Positions 32,402-41,139 of a stretch of DNA of 64,000 nucleotides are shown piece after piece. The stretch's first letter is position 1, and each line of letters opens with the position of its first letter. The DNA is from Pseudalkalibacillus hwajinpoensis (GTDB lineage: Bacteria > Bacillota > Bacilli > Bacillales > Guptibacillaceae): contig NZ_CP156674.1 of assembly GCF_039851965.1 (NCBI RefSeq), forward strand, positions 1,612,001-1,676,000, read 5' to 3'. Made by a program: the position numbers and the translations under genes. The notes under the pieces are model-generated. The model saw nothing but the letters and a program-made list of their open reading frames with translations. It did not search any database and was not told the DNA's origin.

Positions 32402-34402
32402 TTACCTTGATAGCATTGCTTTTACTTTATTTACAACGTTTTCTGCTGTAAAGCCGAATTCTTTTATAACTGTATCACCAGGTGCCGAAGCTCCGAAACG
32501 ATCAATCGCAAGAATGTCACCTTTTTGACCAACGTATTTATCCCAGCCGAATGATACGCCCATTTCAATACCAAGACGAGCTGTTACATTGTCAGGCAAT
32601 ATGCTTTGTTTATAATCAGCTGACTGCTTGTCAAAGCGATCCCAGCTTGGCATGCTGACAACCGAAGCAGAGATACCGTCTTTTTCAAGAAGCTCCTGTG
32701 CTTCAACAGCAAGACCCACTTCAGATCCAGATGCTAGTAGGATTGCTTCAGCGTTATCTCCGCCTGCAACTACGTATGCACCACGTTTAACACCTTCGTA
32801 AGCTTGTTCATGTGAATCTGTCACAACTGGAAGGTTCTGACGAGAAAGCACAAGGGCTGTAGGTTGGTCAGTTGATTCTACAGAAAGCTTCCATGCTGCC
32901 GCTGTTTCATTCCCATCAGCTGGTCGAATAACAGATAGACCAGGCATTGCACGAAGAGACGCAAGCTGTTCAACCGGTTCATGAGTTGGGCCATCTTCCC
33001 CTACAGCTACGCTATCATGAGTGAATACATAAGTTACCGGTACTCCCATTAGAGCAGAAAGACGTAGAGCTGGACGGAGATAGTCAGAGAATACGAAGAA
33101 TGTCGCACCAAAGATTCGAAGACCTTTATGAAGGGCGATGCCGTTCATAGCTGCAGCCATTCCGAATTCACGAACTCCGAACCAGATGTTGCGTCCGCTG
33201 TAATCCGCCGGTGAGAAGTCCTGTTCGTCCTTTAACATTGTTTTGTTAGAAGATGCAAGGTCAGCAGATCCACCGAAGATTTGCTTGTTGTTTTTGGCAA
33301 TTGCATTTAGAACTTCTCCAGATGCTGCACGAGATGCTGTACTCGTTCCTCTTTCATAAGAAGGAATTTCGCTGTCCCAGCCTTCAGGAAGTTCGTTATT
33401 TAGAGCTGCCGTTAATTGCTTAGCAAGCTCAGGATATTGTGCTTCATATTTTTCGAAAAGCTCATTCCATTCCTGTTCTTTCTTGCTTCCAGCTTCTTTA
33501 AAATCAGCAAATTGGCCTTTCACTTCTTCAGGAATATAGAAATCTTCATCGAATGTCCACTTGTAATTTTCTTTAACAAGTGAAATTTCATCTTTACCTA
33601 ATGGTGCACCATGGGAGGTGTTTTTGCCACCTTTATTAGGTGAACCATACCCAATTGTAGTTTTCACTTCAATCAATGTTGGTTGTTCACTATTACTTTT
33701 CGCTTGCTTAAGAGCATCAGCAATAGCAGCCATATCATTGCCATCTTCAACTCGGATTACCTGCCAGCCGTAAGCTTCATAACGCTGTTGGACGTTCTCT
33801 GAGAAGGACTGATCAAGATCACCATCTAGAGAGATATCATTGGAATCGTACATCACAATAAGACGTCCCAACTTTAAGTGTGCTGCAAGTGAGGCTGATT
33901 CTGAAGATACACCTTCCATTAAGTCACCATCACCACAAATGCTGTAAGTATAATGATCAATAATATTAAAGTCATCGCGGTTATAAGTTGCAGCTAAATG
34001 ACGTTCAGCCATTGCCATTCCTGTTGCCATTGCAAGTCCTTGTCCGAGCGGACCTGTCGTTGCATCAACTCCTGGAGTTTCACCATATTCAGGATGTCCT
34101 GGAGTATTGCTTCCCCATTGGCGGAAAGATTTTAGATCATCCATTGTTACGTCATAGCCGAACAAATGTAGCATGCTGTATAGAAGAGCTGAACCATGTC
34201 CTGCAGAAAGAACAAAGCGATCACGGTTAAACCATTCTGGGTTAGATGGATTGTGATTCATGAACTGACTCCATAGCGTGTAAGCCATAGGTGCAGCTCC
34301 CATCGGCATACCAGGATGCCCTGAGTTTGCTTTCTCAACCGCATCGATTGCTAGCGTACGAATCGTGTTAACCGCAAGTGAATCCATTTGAGTCGTTGTC
34401 AT
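32402..34402 (-). CDS. tkt: Transketolase
   Basis: Thiamine diphosphate enzyme of the pentose phosphate pathway. Motifs are GHPGMPMGAAPMAY near the N-terminus, the cofactor segment GDGDLMEGVSSES (about residue 155), the Glu-containing FGVREFGMAAAMNGIALHKG and the phosphate-binding FVFSDYLRPALRLSALMGVP. The frame extends upstream to 34507, but AAGAAGGAGT precedes the ATG at 34402 by a normal distance and the extra 35 residues are unlike the family. The final protein has 666 residues, the usual size. Confidence 0.95.
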   Translation of the reverse strand: MTTTQMDSLAVNTIRTLAIDAVEKANSGHPGMPMGAAPMAYTLWSQFMNHNPSNPEWFNRDRFVLSAGHGSALLYSMLHLFGYDVTMDDLKSFRQWGSNTPGHPEYGETPGVDATTGPLGQGLAMATGMAMAERHLAATYNRDDFNIIDHYTYSICGDGDLMEGVSSESASLAAHLKLGRLIVMYDSNDISLDGDLDQSFSENVQQRYEAYGWQVIRVEDGNDMAAIADALKQAKSNSEQPTLIEVKTTIGYGSPNKGGKNTSHGAPLGKDEISLVKENYKWTFDEDFYIPEEVKGQFADFKEAGSKKEQEWNELFEKYEAQYPELAKQLTAALNNELPEGWDSEIPSYERGTSTASRAASGEVLNAIAKNNKQIFGGSADLASSNKTMLKDEQDFSPADYSGRNIWFGVREFGMAAAMNGIALHKGLRIFGATFFVFSDYLRPALRLSALMGVPVTYVFTHDSVAVGEDGPTHEPVEQLASLRAMPGLSVIRPADGNETAAAWKLSVESTDQPTALVLSRQNLPVVTDSHEQAYEGVKRGAYVVAGGDNAEAILLASGSEVGLAVEAQELLEKDGISASVVSMPSWDRFDKQSADYKQSILPDNVTARLGIEMGVSFGWDKYVGQKGDILAIDRFGASAPGDTVIKEFGFTAENVVNKVKAMLSR

Positions 34403-34698
34403 ATGTATACACTCCTTCTTTTTATATTGAAATTTAGTAAAAATAGCTTTGAACAAATGTACATCACTTATTATACAATACAATTCAAAAAAGAAAAAGG
34501 AAACCATTCACATTTCTAGTCTCACATCACAAGATTATCTTCCCTCGAAAAGACATTTTCAATCCTAATCACCTCACCTGATAATGAATGGGGATGATAT
34601 TATGTTCCCACGCTTCCATATTGGCAGCTTGCTTTATGGACTACCAGCATTAGATATATTGAATGTAAGGCATGATCTTTTATAATGAAATAAATAAT

Positions 34699-34707
34699 TG
34701 GTATAAT
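34699..34707 (+). promoter_or_regulatory. Extended -10 promoter element before the amino-acid ABC ATPase
   Basis: TTGGTATAAT contains a perfect TATAAT (34702-34707) preceded by TGG, with no good -35 box. The element lies downstream of the ATG that opens the frame at 34672, so it supports the start at 34774. The rest of the 34403-34773 gap shows only the tkt leader and a doubtful 27-codon frame. Confidence 0.5.
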
Positions 34708-34773
34708 GTAATGTACGTCCATTTACCTCCTTATTTAGCCAGGGAACTATGTCGAGAGGAGAAACAAGTTACG

Positions 34774-35502
34774 ATGAGCATTATTCAAGTTAAAGATTTA
34801 AAGAAATCATTTGGTGATTTAGAAGTTCTAAGAAATATCAACACAGAAGTAAAGGAAAAAGAAGTGGTTTGTGTAGTTGGTCCTTCAGGATCAGGCAAAA
34901 GTACGTTTCTTCGTTGTCTGAATAAATTAGAGGAGATTACAGGAGGCAGCGTCGTCGTCAATGGGCACGATATTGCCAACCCTAAAACCAACATAAATAA
35001 GGTTCGTCAGGATGTTGGAATGGTCTTTCAGCATTTTAACCTTTTTCCACATAAAACAGTGCTTGAAAATATTACCCTTGCACCTCTAAAAGTAAAAGGT
35101 GATGGTAAGAGCAATTCAGTCAAAAAAGCGCAAAACTTGCTTGAAAAGGTTGGTCTTAAAGAAAAAGCTAACAGCTATCCAGGTGAGCTTTCCGGTGGTC
35201 AAAAACAGCGTGTAGCTATTGCGAGAGCTCTTGCCATGGAACCGAGTGTCATGCTGTTCGATGAGCCCACTTCTGCACTTGATCCAGAAATGATTGGTGA
35301 AGTTCTTGAAGTCATGAAACAGCTCGCGAAAGAAGGCATGACGATGGTCGTCGTGACACATGAAATGGGCTTTGCTCGTGAAGTTGGTGACCGTGTTATC
35401 TTCATGGATGGCGGTTACATTGTTGAAGAGAATGTTCCTGAAGAGCTATTCTCAAACCCTCAAAATGAACGCACTAAAGCTTTTTTAAGCAAAATTCTAT
35501 AA
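34774..35502 (+). CDS. Amino acid ABC transporter ATP-binding protein (GlnQ-like), orphan
   Basis: ATPase of a polar-amino-acid importer: Walker A GPSGSGKST, signature LSGGQKQRVAIARAL, Walker B VMLFDEPTSALDP, and the H-loop VVVTHEMGFAREV. At 242 residues it is a standard GlnQ/ArtP-type subunit. GAGAGGAG is upstream of the ATG at 34774 with rather long spacing. Neither a permease nor a binding protein lies next to it, and a terminator follows directly, so it must work with subunits encoded elsewhere or have another partner. Confidence 0.85.
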   Translation: MSIIQVKDLKKSFGDLEVLRNINTEVKEKEVVCVVGPSGSGKSTFLRCLNKLEEITGGSVVVNGHDIANPKTNINKVRQDVGMVFQHFNLFPHKTVLENITLAPLKVKGDGKSNSVKKAQNLLEKVGLKEKANSYPGELSGGQKQRVAIARALAMEPSVMLFDEPTSALDPEMIGEVLEVMKQLAKEGMTMVVVTHEMGFAREVGDRVIFMDGGYIVEENVPEELFSNPQNERTKAFLSKIL

Positions 35503-35535
35503 CAAAGCGTGCAGGGATTACCCTGCACGCTTTGT
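35502..35535 (+). terminator. Intrinsic terminator of the ABC ATPase gene
   Basis: Perfect 15-base stem ACAAAGCGTGCAGGG / CCCTGCACGCTTTGT around ATTA. Confidence 0.8.
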
Positions 35536-35608
35536 ATATGGCCATTTTTGAAGACTATAACGATCAAGTCATGAGAATTGCCAGCATCGGGAATGTTGTT
35601 GGCATTTC

Positions 35609-36151
35609 TCACAATTTTTCTTCGTTATCAATGACATCAAATATTTTCCTTGATTCAAATAAATCAACAACTTGATTTAGCCATTCATAATATCCGAGCG
35701 CGTATGACATTTTATCTAAATCATCTTCCACTACTTTTCTTTCCTCATGTACTACTTCTTCTTCCAGCACTGCCAAAAGCTCAGCAATGGACTCTTTGCA
35801 TGCATCCCGATTCATTTCAATTCCTTTACGCCAGTGAATACAAAAGAAGTCTGTAAATGTTTGATACCAATCTGATTTTACCTCGTAAAGATCTTTACGC
35901 TCACCTTTTTTCCATACTTTCTCCACCATATTTAGGTCAATTAAAGTCCGGACACCAGTCGACATACTAGTCTTGCTCATTTGAAGCTTATCTTTCATAT
36001 CATCAAGAGTCATTGGGCCTTTTTCAAAAAACATTGCACCATATAACCTTCCTACAGAAGGCGTTACACTATAAATGTCCATGTTTTTAGAGATGGAGTC
36101 GATGACTCGCTCTCTAGCATTCTCAACTCTACTATCCTGCAAACTATACAC
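35609..36151 (-). CDS. GbsR/OpcR-type MarR-like regulator
   Basis: Winged-helix repressor of the GbsR family, whose Bacillus members respond to choline or glycine betaine and control osmoprotectant genes. The helix-turn-helix region is MTLDDMKDKLQMSKTSMSTG followed by VRTLIDLNMVEKVWKKGERKDLYE (about residues 51-95), and the C-terminal half is helical and acidic. It is divergent from opuAA, with a 325-base gap between them. Control of opuA or of itself is inferred from position. Confidence 0.85.
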   Translation of the reverse strand: MYSLQDSRVENARERVIDSISKNMDIYSVTPSVGRLYGAMFFEKGPMTLDDMKDKLQMSKTSMSTGVRTLIDLNMVEKVWKKGERKDLYEVKSDWYQTFTDFFCIHWRKGIEMNRDACKESIAELLAVLEEEVVHEERKVVEDDLDKMSYALGYYEWLNQVVDLFESRKIFDVIDNEEKL

Positions 36152-36179
36152 CCACTTTTACTATCATTTGTCTTTTCAT

Positions 36180-36208
36180 AGTTTAGTGTTAACCAGATAA
36201 AATGTAAA
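36180..36208 (-). promoter_or_regulatory. Predicted promoter of the GbsR-like gene with overlapping palindrome
   Basis: On the minus strand TTTACA (36208-36203), a 17-base spacer, then TAAACT (36185-36180). An 11-base palindrome GTAAAGTTTAC (36204-36214) covers the -35 box and may be an autoregulatory site. Confidence 0.45.
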
Positions 36209-36330
36209 GTTTACTTGTGAAGCTTGTAGCATGTACTAGCATTCTAGACGAAACTTAAGGATATACCTGTTTAGTTTGTACAGTTTTTTCTGTATGTACT
36301 GAATTACCTGAATTTGCCCTCTCACGCCGG

Positions 36331-36360
36331 TTGTAGGATGAAGTACCTAAACTCTATACT
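36331..36360 (+). promoter_or_regulatory. Predicted opuA promoter
   Basis: TTGTAG (36331-36336), an 18-base spacer, then TATACT (36355-36360), leaving a leader of about 110 bases before opuAA. An imperfect inverted repeat (GTACAG, six T, CTGTATGTAC) lies at 36278-36299 upstream. No other gene is visible in the 36152-36475 gap. Confidence 0.45.
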
Positions 36361-36475
36361 TAATAAGCCGGTAAAAAAAGACTAGTAAATGACTGATTAT
36401 CGTAAATTTCGACATATTTCAGTGATTTTTGTAACTTTAACCGTTGAATTTTGAAATAAAGGTAGAGGTGAAACT

Positions 36476-37684
36476 ATGGAGAAAGCCAAAATTACTGTAA
36501 AAGATGTAACAAAAGTATTTGGCAAATCGCCCAAACAAGCAGTTAAGCTGCTAGATCAGGGCAAATCAAAAAGTGACATTCTAAAAGAATCAGGAATGAC
36601 CGTGGGTGTTAATCGTGCAAGCTTCGACGTTTATCCCGGTGAAATCTTTGTCATCATGGGGCTTTCAGGAAGTGGTAAATCTACACTTGTTCGATTGCTC
36701 AATCGATTAATTGAACCAACATCTGGTCAAGTTCTTATTGATGACGAAGATATCGTCAGGATGAAACCTGAACAGCTTCGAGAAGTTAGACGAAAGAAGC
36801 TCAGTATGGTATTTCAGCGCTTTGCCCTCTTCCCACACCGTACCGTACTTCAAAATACGGAATACGGACTTGAGGTGCAAAACATCGGAAAAGAAAATCG
36901 TGCGAAGAAAGCACAGGAGTCGCTCGAACTCGTTGGATTAAAAGGATATGAACATAGCTATCCATCTGAACTAAGTGGCGGAATGCAACAACGTGTAGGT
37001 CTAGCACGTGCACTTGCAAATGACCCTGATGTCCTTTTGATGGACGAAGCATTCAGTGCGCTTGACCCCCTTATTAGAAAAGATATGCAGGATGAATTAC
37101 TTGAGCTTCAAGAAAAAATGGAAAAAACCATTGTGTTTATTACACATGATCTTGATGAAGCTCTTCGTATCGGAGATCGTATTGCCTTAATGAAAGACGG
37201 TTCAATCGTCCAAATTGGATCTCCAGAAGAAATTATGACGAATCCCGCAAATGATTACGTGGAACGTTTCGTCGAAGATGTAGATCTATCAAAGGTATTA
37301 ACTGCCTCTCATGTTATGAAACGCGCAGAAACCTTACGAGCAGATCGCGGACCTAGAGTTGCGCTGCAGCTCATGAGAGATCAGAAACTTTCAAGTCTCT
37401 ATATTATTGATAAGAAGCAGAAGCTTTTAGGAGCCATAACAGCTGACGATGCGGCGAAAGCAATTGAAGCAAAAAAAGAAATAGACGACATTTTAATCAC
37501 AGATCTTCCTTCGGTAACACCAGATACCTTATTAACAGATATGTTTGTGAAGATGGCAAGCTCTTCTCTTCCTCTTCCTGTCGTGGATGAAGCCGATAAA
37601 TTTAGAGGCATCATTGTTCGCGGTGCAGTTATCGGAGCACTAGCAGGCAACGAGACTGAATCGACGAAAGGCGAGGTGAGCTAA
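36476..37684 (+). CDS. opuAA: Glycine betaine ABC transporter ATP-binding protein
   Basis: Energises OpuA import of glycine betaine or related compatible solutes. The N-terminal extension KLLDQGKSKSDILKESGMTVGVN is typical of OpuAA/ProV. Walker A is GLSGSGKST (about residues 60-68), the signature is LSGGMQQRVGLARAL, and Walker B is VLLMDEAFSALDP. Two CBS domains (about residues 285-395) sense ionic strength in related transporters. Stop and next start are adjacent (TAAATG), so opuAA and opuAB are translated together. Confidence 0.93.
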   Translation: MEKAKITVKDVTKVFGKSPKQAVKLLDQGKSKSDILKESGMTVGVNRASFDVYPGEIFVIMGLSGSGKSTLVRLLNRLIEPTSGQVLIDDEDIVRMKPEQLREVRRKKLSMVFQRFALFPHRTVLQNTEYGLEVQNIGKENRAKKAQESLELVGLKGYEHSYPSELSGGMQQRVGLARALANDPDVLLMDEAFSALDPLIRKDMQDELLELQEKMEKTIVFITHDLDEALRIGDRIALMKDGSIVQIGSPEEIMTNPANDYVERFVEDVDLSKVLTASHVMKRAETLRADRGPRVALQLMRDQKLSSLYIIDKKQKLLGAITADDAAKAIEAKKEIDDILITDLPSVTPDTLLTDMFVKMASSSLPLPVVDEADKFRGIIVRGAVIGALAGNETESTKGEVS

Positions 37685-38518
37685 ATGCAACTTTTCCCCA
37701 AAATTCCACTAGCTGACTGGGTTGATAGCTTTGTAGACATGTTAACAGATAACCTTGAACCTGTTTTTGACGGGATTACATCAGGGATTGATTGGTTCGT
37801 AGAAGGAATCGTTTCCATATTAGGGTTTCCTCCAGCATTAGTACTTATCGCCATCTTTACGATACTTGCATGGTGGTCAAGCCGCTGGCCGGTTGGGGTT
37901 TTCACCTTACTGGGGCTCTTATTAATCGATAACCTGGGTTACTGGGAACCAACAATTGAAACGCTTGCCCTTGTTTTAACATCAGTGATTATATCCATTG
38001 TTCTCGGCGTACCACTCGGTATCTGGGCATCACAAAGTGATCGTGTTAGAGGGATTATCACCCCAATTTTAGATTTCATGCAGACGATGCCTGCATTTGT
38101 CTACTTGATTCCAGCTATTCTATTCTTTGGAATCGGAATGGTGCCTGGAATCATTGCATCTGTTATTTTCGCGATGCCTCCTACAATTCGTTTAACGAAT
38201 CTCGGAATTCGTCAGGTGCCTGAAGATCTGATTGAAGCTTCAAATGCTTTTGGATCCACAACGAAACAGAAGTTGTTTAAAATTCAGCTCCCACTCGCAA
38301 CTCCGACGATCATGGCGGGAATCAATCAGAGCATAATGCTTTCTCTATCAATGGTTGTAATTGCATCTCTAGTTGGAGCGCCAGGACTCGGTGCGGATGT
38401 TTACCGAGCTGTAACGCAAATTAAAGTTGGTATTGGTTTTGAAGCTGGTCTTGCTATTGTTATTCTAGCGATTATGCTTGACCGGATTTCTCAAAATATA
38501 GGTAAAACAAAAAACTAA
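37685..38518 (+). CDS. opuAB: Glycine betaine ABC transporter permease
   Basis: Membrane subunit of OpuA with 277 residues and an unusually long periplasm-facing or amphipathic N-terminus (DWVDSFVDMLTDNLEPVFDG) before the membrane segments, as in OpuAB/ProW. The EAA-loop segment for contact with the ATPase reads VPEDLIEASNAFGSTTKQKLFKIQLPLA. It follows opuAA with no gap and precedes the binding protein by 11 bases. Confidence 0.93.
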   Translation: MQLFPKIPLADWVDSFVDMLTDNLEPVFDGITSGIDWFVEGIVSILGFPPALVLIAIFTILAWWSSRWPVGVFTLLGLLLIDNLGYWEPTIETLALVLTSVIISIVLGVPLGIWASQSDRVRGIITPILDFMQTMPAFVYLIPAILFFGIGMVPGIIASVIFAMPPTIRLTNLGIRQVPEDLIEASNAFGSTTKQKLFKIQLPLATPTIMAGINQSIMLSLSMVVIASLVGAPGLGADVYRAVTQIKVGIGFEAGLAIVILAIMLDRISQNIGKTKN

Positions 38519-38529
38519 GGGGGAATTAT

Positions 38530-39456
38530 ATGTTTAATTTTAAAAAAGGATTAACAGGACTTGCACTATTCTTGTCACTCACCTTGATTCTTGCTGCTTG
38601 CGGCGGAAACAATAGCAGTGACAGTAGTGACAGCAGCGAAGGCTCAGGTAGCACAGCAATTGGTGAAGAAATGGATTATGAAATCGTTGGTATTGAGCCA
38701 GGAGCCGGAATTATGAAGGCAACAACATCTGCATTCGAAGAGTACGATAGCCTTGCAGGATGGGAACTTATCGAATCATCATCAGCTGCAATGGCTGCAG
38801 AGCTTGGTAAGGCAATTGAAGACGAGGAACCAATTATTGTTACAGGATGGACACCACACTGGATGTTCGCGAAATATGATCTTAAATATCTAGAAGATCC
38901 TAAAGGCCTCTATGGGGGAGAAGAAAACATTGAAACATTCGCACGTCAGGGTCTGAAAGAAGAGCAACCTTCTGCTCATACCATTCTTGACCAGTTCCAC
39001 TGGACTCCAGAAGATATGAGTTCTGTAATGGTTGAAATTCATGATGGTGCTAAGCCTGAAGAAGCAGCTCAAAACTGGGTTAAAGAAAACTCGGATAAGG
39101 TAGAAGAATGGACGAATGGTGCTGAAGAAGTAAACGGGGAAGAAATTTCACTAGCTTACGTTGCATGGGATTCTGAAATAGCAAGTACCAACGTTGTAGC
39201 TAAAGTTCTTGAAAGCATGGGATACACAGTAGAACTCACACAACTTGATGCAGCTTCTATGTTTATCGCTGTATCAGAAGGTGATGCTGATGCAATGGTT
39301 GCTGGATGGCTTCCAATCACTCACGCTGACCTTCTAGACGAGTACGGTGACACAATGGAGCATCTTGGACCAAACCTTGAAGGTGCAAAAACCGGCCTTG
39401 TCGTTCCATCTTATGTAGAAGCAGACTCTATTGAAGATTTAAAGCCTGCTGAATAA
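38530..39456 (+). CDS. opuAC: Glycine betaine-binding lipoprotein
   Basis: Membrane-tethered ligand-binding subunit of OpuA. The signal peptide ends in the lipobox ILAAC (Cys24), and a Ser/Asp/Gly-rich linker follows. The betaine-binding aromatic cage is suggested by the tryptophans in VTGWTPHWMFAKYDLKYLEDP, AYVAWDSEIAS and VAGWLPITHADLLDEYG. Last gene of the operon; a terminator follows. Confidence 0.93.
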   Translation: MFNFKKGLTGLALFLSLTLILAACGGNNSSDSSDSSEGSGSTAIGEEMDYEIVGIEPGAGIMKATTSAFEEYDSLAGWELIESSSAAMAAELGKAIEDEEPIIVTGWTPHWMFAKYDLKYLEDPKGLYGGEENIETFARQGLKEEQPSAHTILDQFHWTPEDMSSVMVEIHDGAKPEEAAQNWVKENSDKVEEWTNGAEEVNGEEISLAYVAWDSEIASTNVVAKVLESMGYTVELTQLDAASMFIAVSEGDADAMVAGWLPITHADLLDEYGDTMEHLGPNLEGAKTGLVVPSYVEADSIEDLKPAE

Positions 39457-39465
39457 TAGATATTT

Positions 39466-39496
39466 AAAGCGCCTATCCTTCTGGATCAGGCGCTTT
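39466..39496 (+). terminator. Intrinsic terminator of opuA
   Basis: AAAGCGCCT / AGGCGCTTT stem followed by TTTCT. Confidence 0.8.
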
Positions 39497-39520
39497 TTCT
39501 AACAAAATAAGATCTTCCAT

Positions 39521-39558
39521 GAAAGAAAGTGCTGACAAATTTGCCAGCACTTTCTTTC
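39521..39558 (-). terminator. Hairpin terminator of the second osmoprotectant operon
   Basis: Perfect 14-base stem GAAAGAAAGTGCTG / CAGCACTTTCTTTC with a 10-base loop. The T-run is poor. Confidence 0.65.
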
Positions 39559-39559
39559 A

Positions 39560-40462
39560 TTAGTCAATAAGTCCTTTTTCTTTCAAGAATTCAACTGCTA
39601 CATCTTCTGGCTCCTCGCCATCCATATCAACTTTTGCATTCATCTCAGACATTTCTTCTTCTGAAATACTGCCAGCAAATTCATTTACGACCTCTTCAAG
39701 CTCTGGATGTGAGTCAAGAACTTCTTGTCGTACAACTGGAGCGGCATAATATGGTGGGAAGAACTGCTTGTCGTCCTTCGTTGTAGCAAGGTTATAACGT
39801 GCAATGCGACCATCTGTTGTAAACGCAGGGATAACATCTACTTCCCCCTCATTCAGGGCATCGTACATAATGTTAGGATCAAGACTCACTTCATCCTTAA
39901 AGTTAAATCCATAGGCTTCCACCATTGCATCATAACCATCCTCACGCTCATAAAATGTATGGGGTGCACCAAACACCATTTCACTTGATGCTGGGACAAT
40001 ATCGGAGAAGGTCTCTGCTTTTAACTCCTCATTCGTTTCCGGCGTCATTGCAAGCGTATATCCATTTTCAAATCCAAGTGGCTCAAGCCAAACAAGGTTA
40101 TATTCATCCTTGTATCCTTTTTTTACACGTTCAAAAATTTCATCTGCGTTTGCATCTGGATCAGCGCTTTCTTTTAATACAGCTTCAAGACCAGTACCTG
40201 TATATTCAACATACATATCAATGTCGCCATCAATCAGTGCCTGTTGAAGAATATTCACTTCGCCAATACCCGCATCTACTTCAACTTCATAATCACTGTT
40301 TGCTTTTATGTATTCTGCAAGAAGATGTGGTAGGATATATTGTTCTGTCCATGGTTTCCCTGAAATAACGATAGGATCACTTTCCTCACTCCCACTACTG
40401 CCTCCTCCACATGCAGAAAGCACCATCACAAATCCGAGCAAAAGCATCGTAACTCTCTTCAA
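39560..40462 (-). CDS. Osmoprotectant-binding lipoprotein (OpuCC/OpuBC-like)
   Basis: Ligand-binding lipoprotein for choline, carnitine or glycine betaine. The signal peptide ends in the lipobox VLSAC (Cys18). The mature domain has GKPWTEQYILPHLLAEYI, then GIGEVNILQQALIDGDIDMYVEYTGTG, the signature segment of the OpuBC/OpuCC/OsmF family, and a C-terminal NEFAGSISEEEMSEMNAKVD. It is the third gene of a three-gene operon, 14 bases after the permease gene. The exact ligand cannot be told from the sequence. Confidence 0.88.
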   Translation of the reverse strand: MKRVTMLLLGFVMVLSACGGGSSGSEESDPIVISGKPWTEQYILPHLLAEYIKANSDYEVEVDAGIGEVNILQQALIDGDIDMYVEYTGTGLEAVLKESADPDANADEIFERVKKGYKDEYNLVWLEPLGFENGYTLAMTPETNEELKAETFSDIVPASSEMVFGAPHTFYEREDGYDAMVEAYGFNFKDEVSLDPNIMYDALNEGEVDVIPAFTTDGRIARYNLATTKDDKQFFPPYYAAPVVRQEVLDSHPELEEVVNEFAGSISEEEMSEMNAKVDMDGEEPEDVAVEFLKEKGLID

Positions 40463-40476
40463 TCGAATCTCCCCTT

Positions 40477-41139
40477 TTATTTTTTTACTTTAACTCCCTT
40501 AGGAGTTGCTGCATTTTCTAACAGTTTAAGAATTAAATCAAATGTAAGTGCTAGAACGGTTGCTGGAAGTGCACCCGCTAGGACCAGTTCGTCTTTATTA
40601 GATGTAAGACCTCTATAGATGATATCACCAAGACCTCCAGCTCCAACAAACGTAGCAAGGGTTGCTACACCAATTGTTAAAACGGTGGCAGTTCGTACTC
40701 CAGCCATAATGACCGGAAGGGAGAGCGGCACTTCAATTTTCGTAAGAATTTGCATGTTGGTCATCCCCATCCCTCTTCCTGCTTCAATAGAAGATTGATC
40801 AACAGAAGTAATGCCAGTATAGGTGTTTCTCAAGATTGGCAGAAGTGCATATACAGTTAAAGCGATAATAGCCGTCACATTTCCGATTCCGAGAAAAGGT
40901 ATTAAGAAACCGAATAAGGCAAGGCTTGGAACAGTTTGAAAAATAGAAGCCACAGCAATGAATGGTTCTGCCAGTTTCTTTCTTCGTGATATAAAAATAC
41001 CAAGCGGAACAGATATCAATATGGCAATCACAATAGATATTAACGAAAGGAAAAGGTGCTCTTGAAGCGCAACAAAAATATCATCCCACCTGCTTTGCAC
41101 TGTTTCAATAAACAGGACGAAAAAGTTTTCATTATTCAT
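40477..41139 (-). CDS. Osmoprotectant ABC transporter permease (OpuCB/OpuBB-like)
   Basis: Membrane subunit of 220 residues with about five hydrophobic segments. Diagnostic segments are LISIVIAILISVPLGIFISRRKKL, SIFQTVPSLALFGFLIPFLGIG and the EAA-type loop RGMGMTNMQILTKIEVPLSLPVIMAG. The start overlaps the ATPase gene by eight bases. Classical OpuB and OpuC operons carry a second permease after the binding protein; none is present here, so this subunit probably acts as a homodimer. Confidence 0.88.
   Translation of the reverse strand: MNNENFFVLFIETVQSRWDDIFVALQEHLFLSLISIVIAILISVPLGIFISRRKKLAEPFIAVASIFQTVPSLALFGFLIPFLGIGNVTAIIALTVYALLPILRNTYTGITSVDQSSIEAGRGMGMTNMQILTKIEVPLSLPVIMAGVRTATVLTIGVATLATFVGAGGLGDIIYRGLTSNKDELVLAGALPATVLALTFDLILKLLENAATPKGVKVKK

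Noticed and set aside
34621..34683. A 27-codon frame beginning MFPRFHIGSLLYG upstream of the ABC ATPase
   Set aside because: GGGGA-like spacing is acceptable, but it is too short and has no recognisable relative or terminator; possibly a gene remnant.
36449..36477. TTGTAA-N17-TGAAAT as the opuA promoter
   Set aside because: It would place the transcription start on the ribosome binding site; the pair at 36331-36360 is more sensible.
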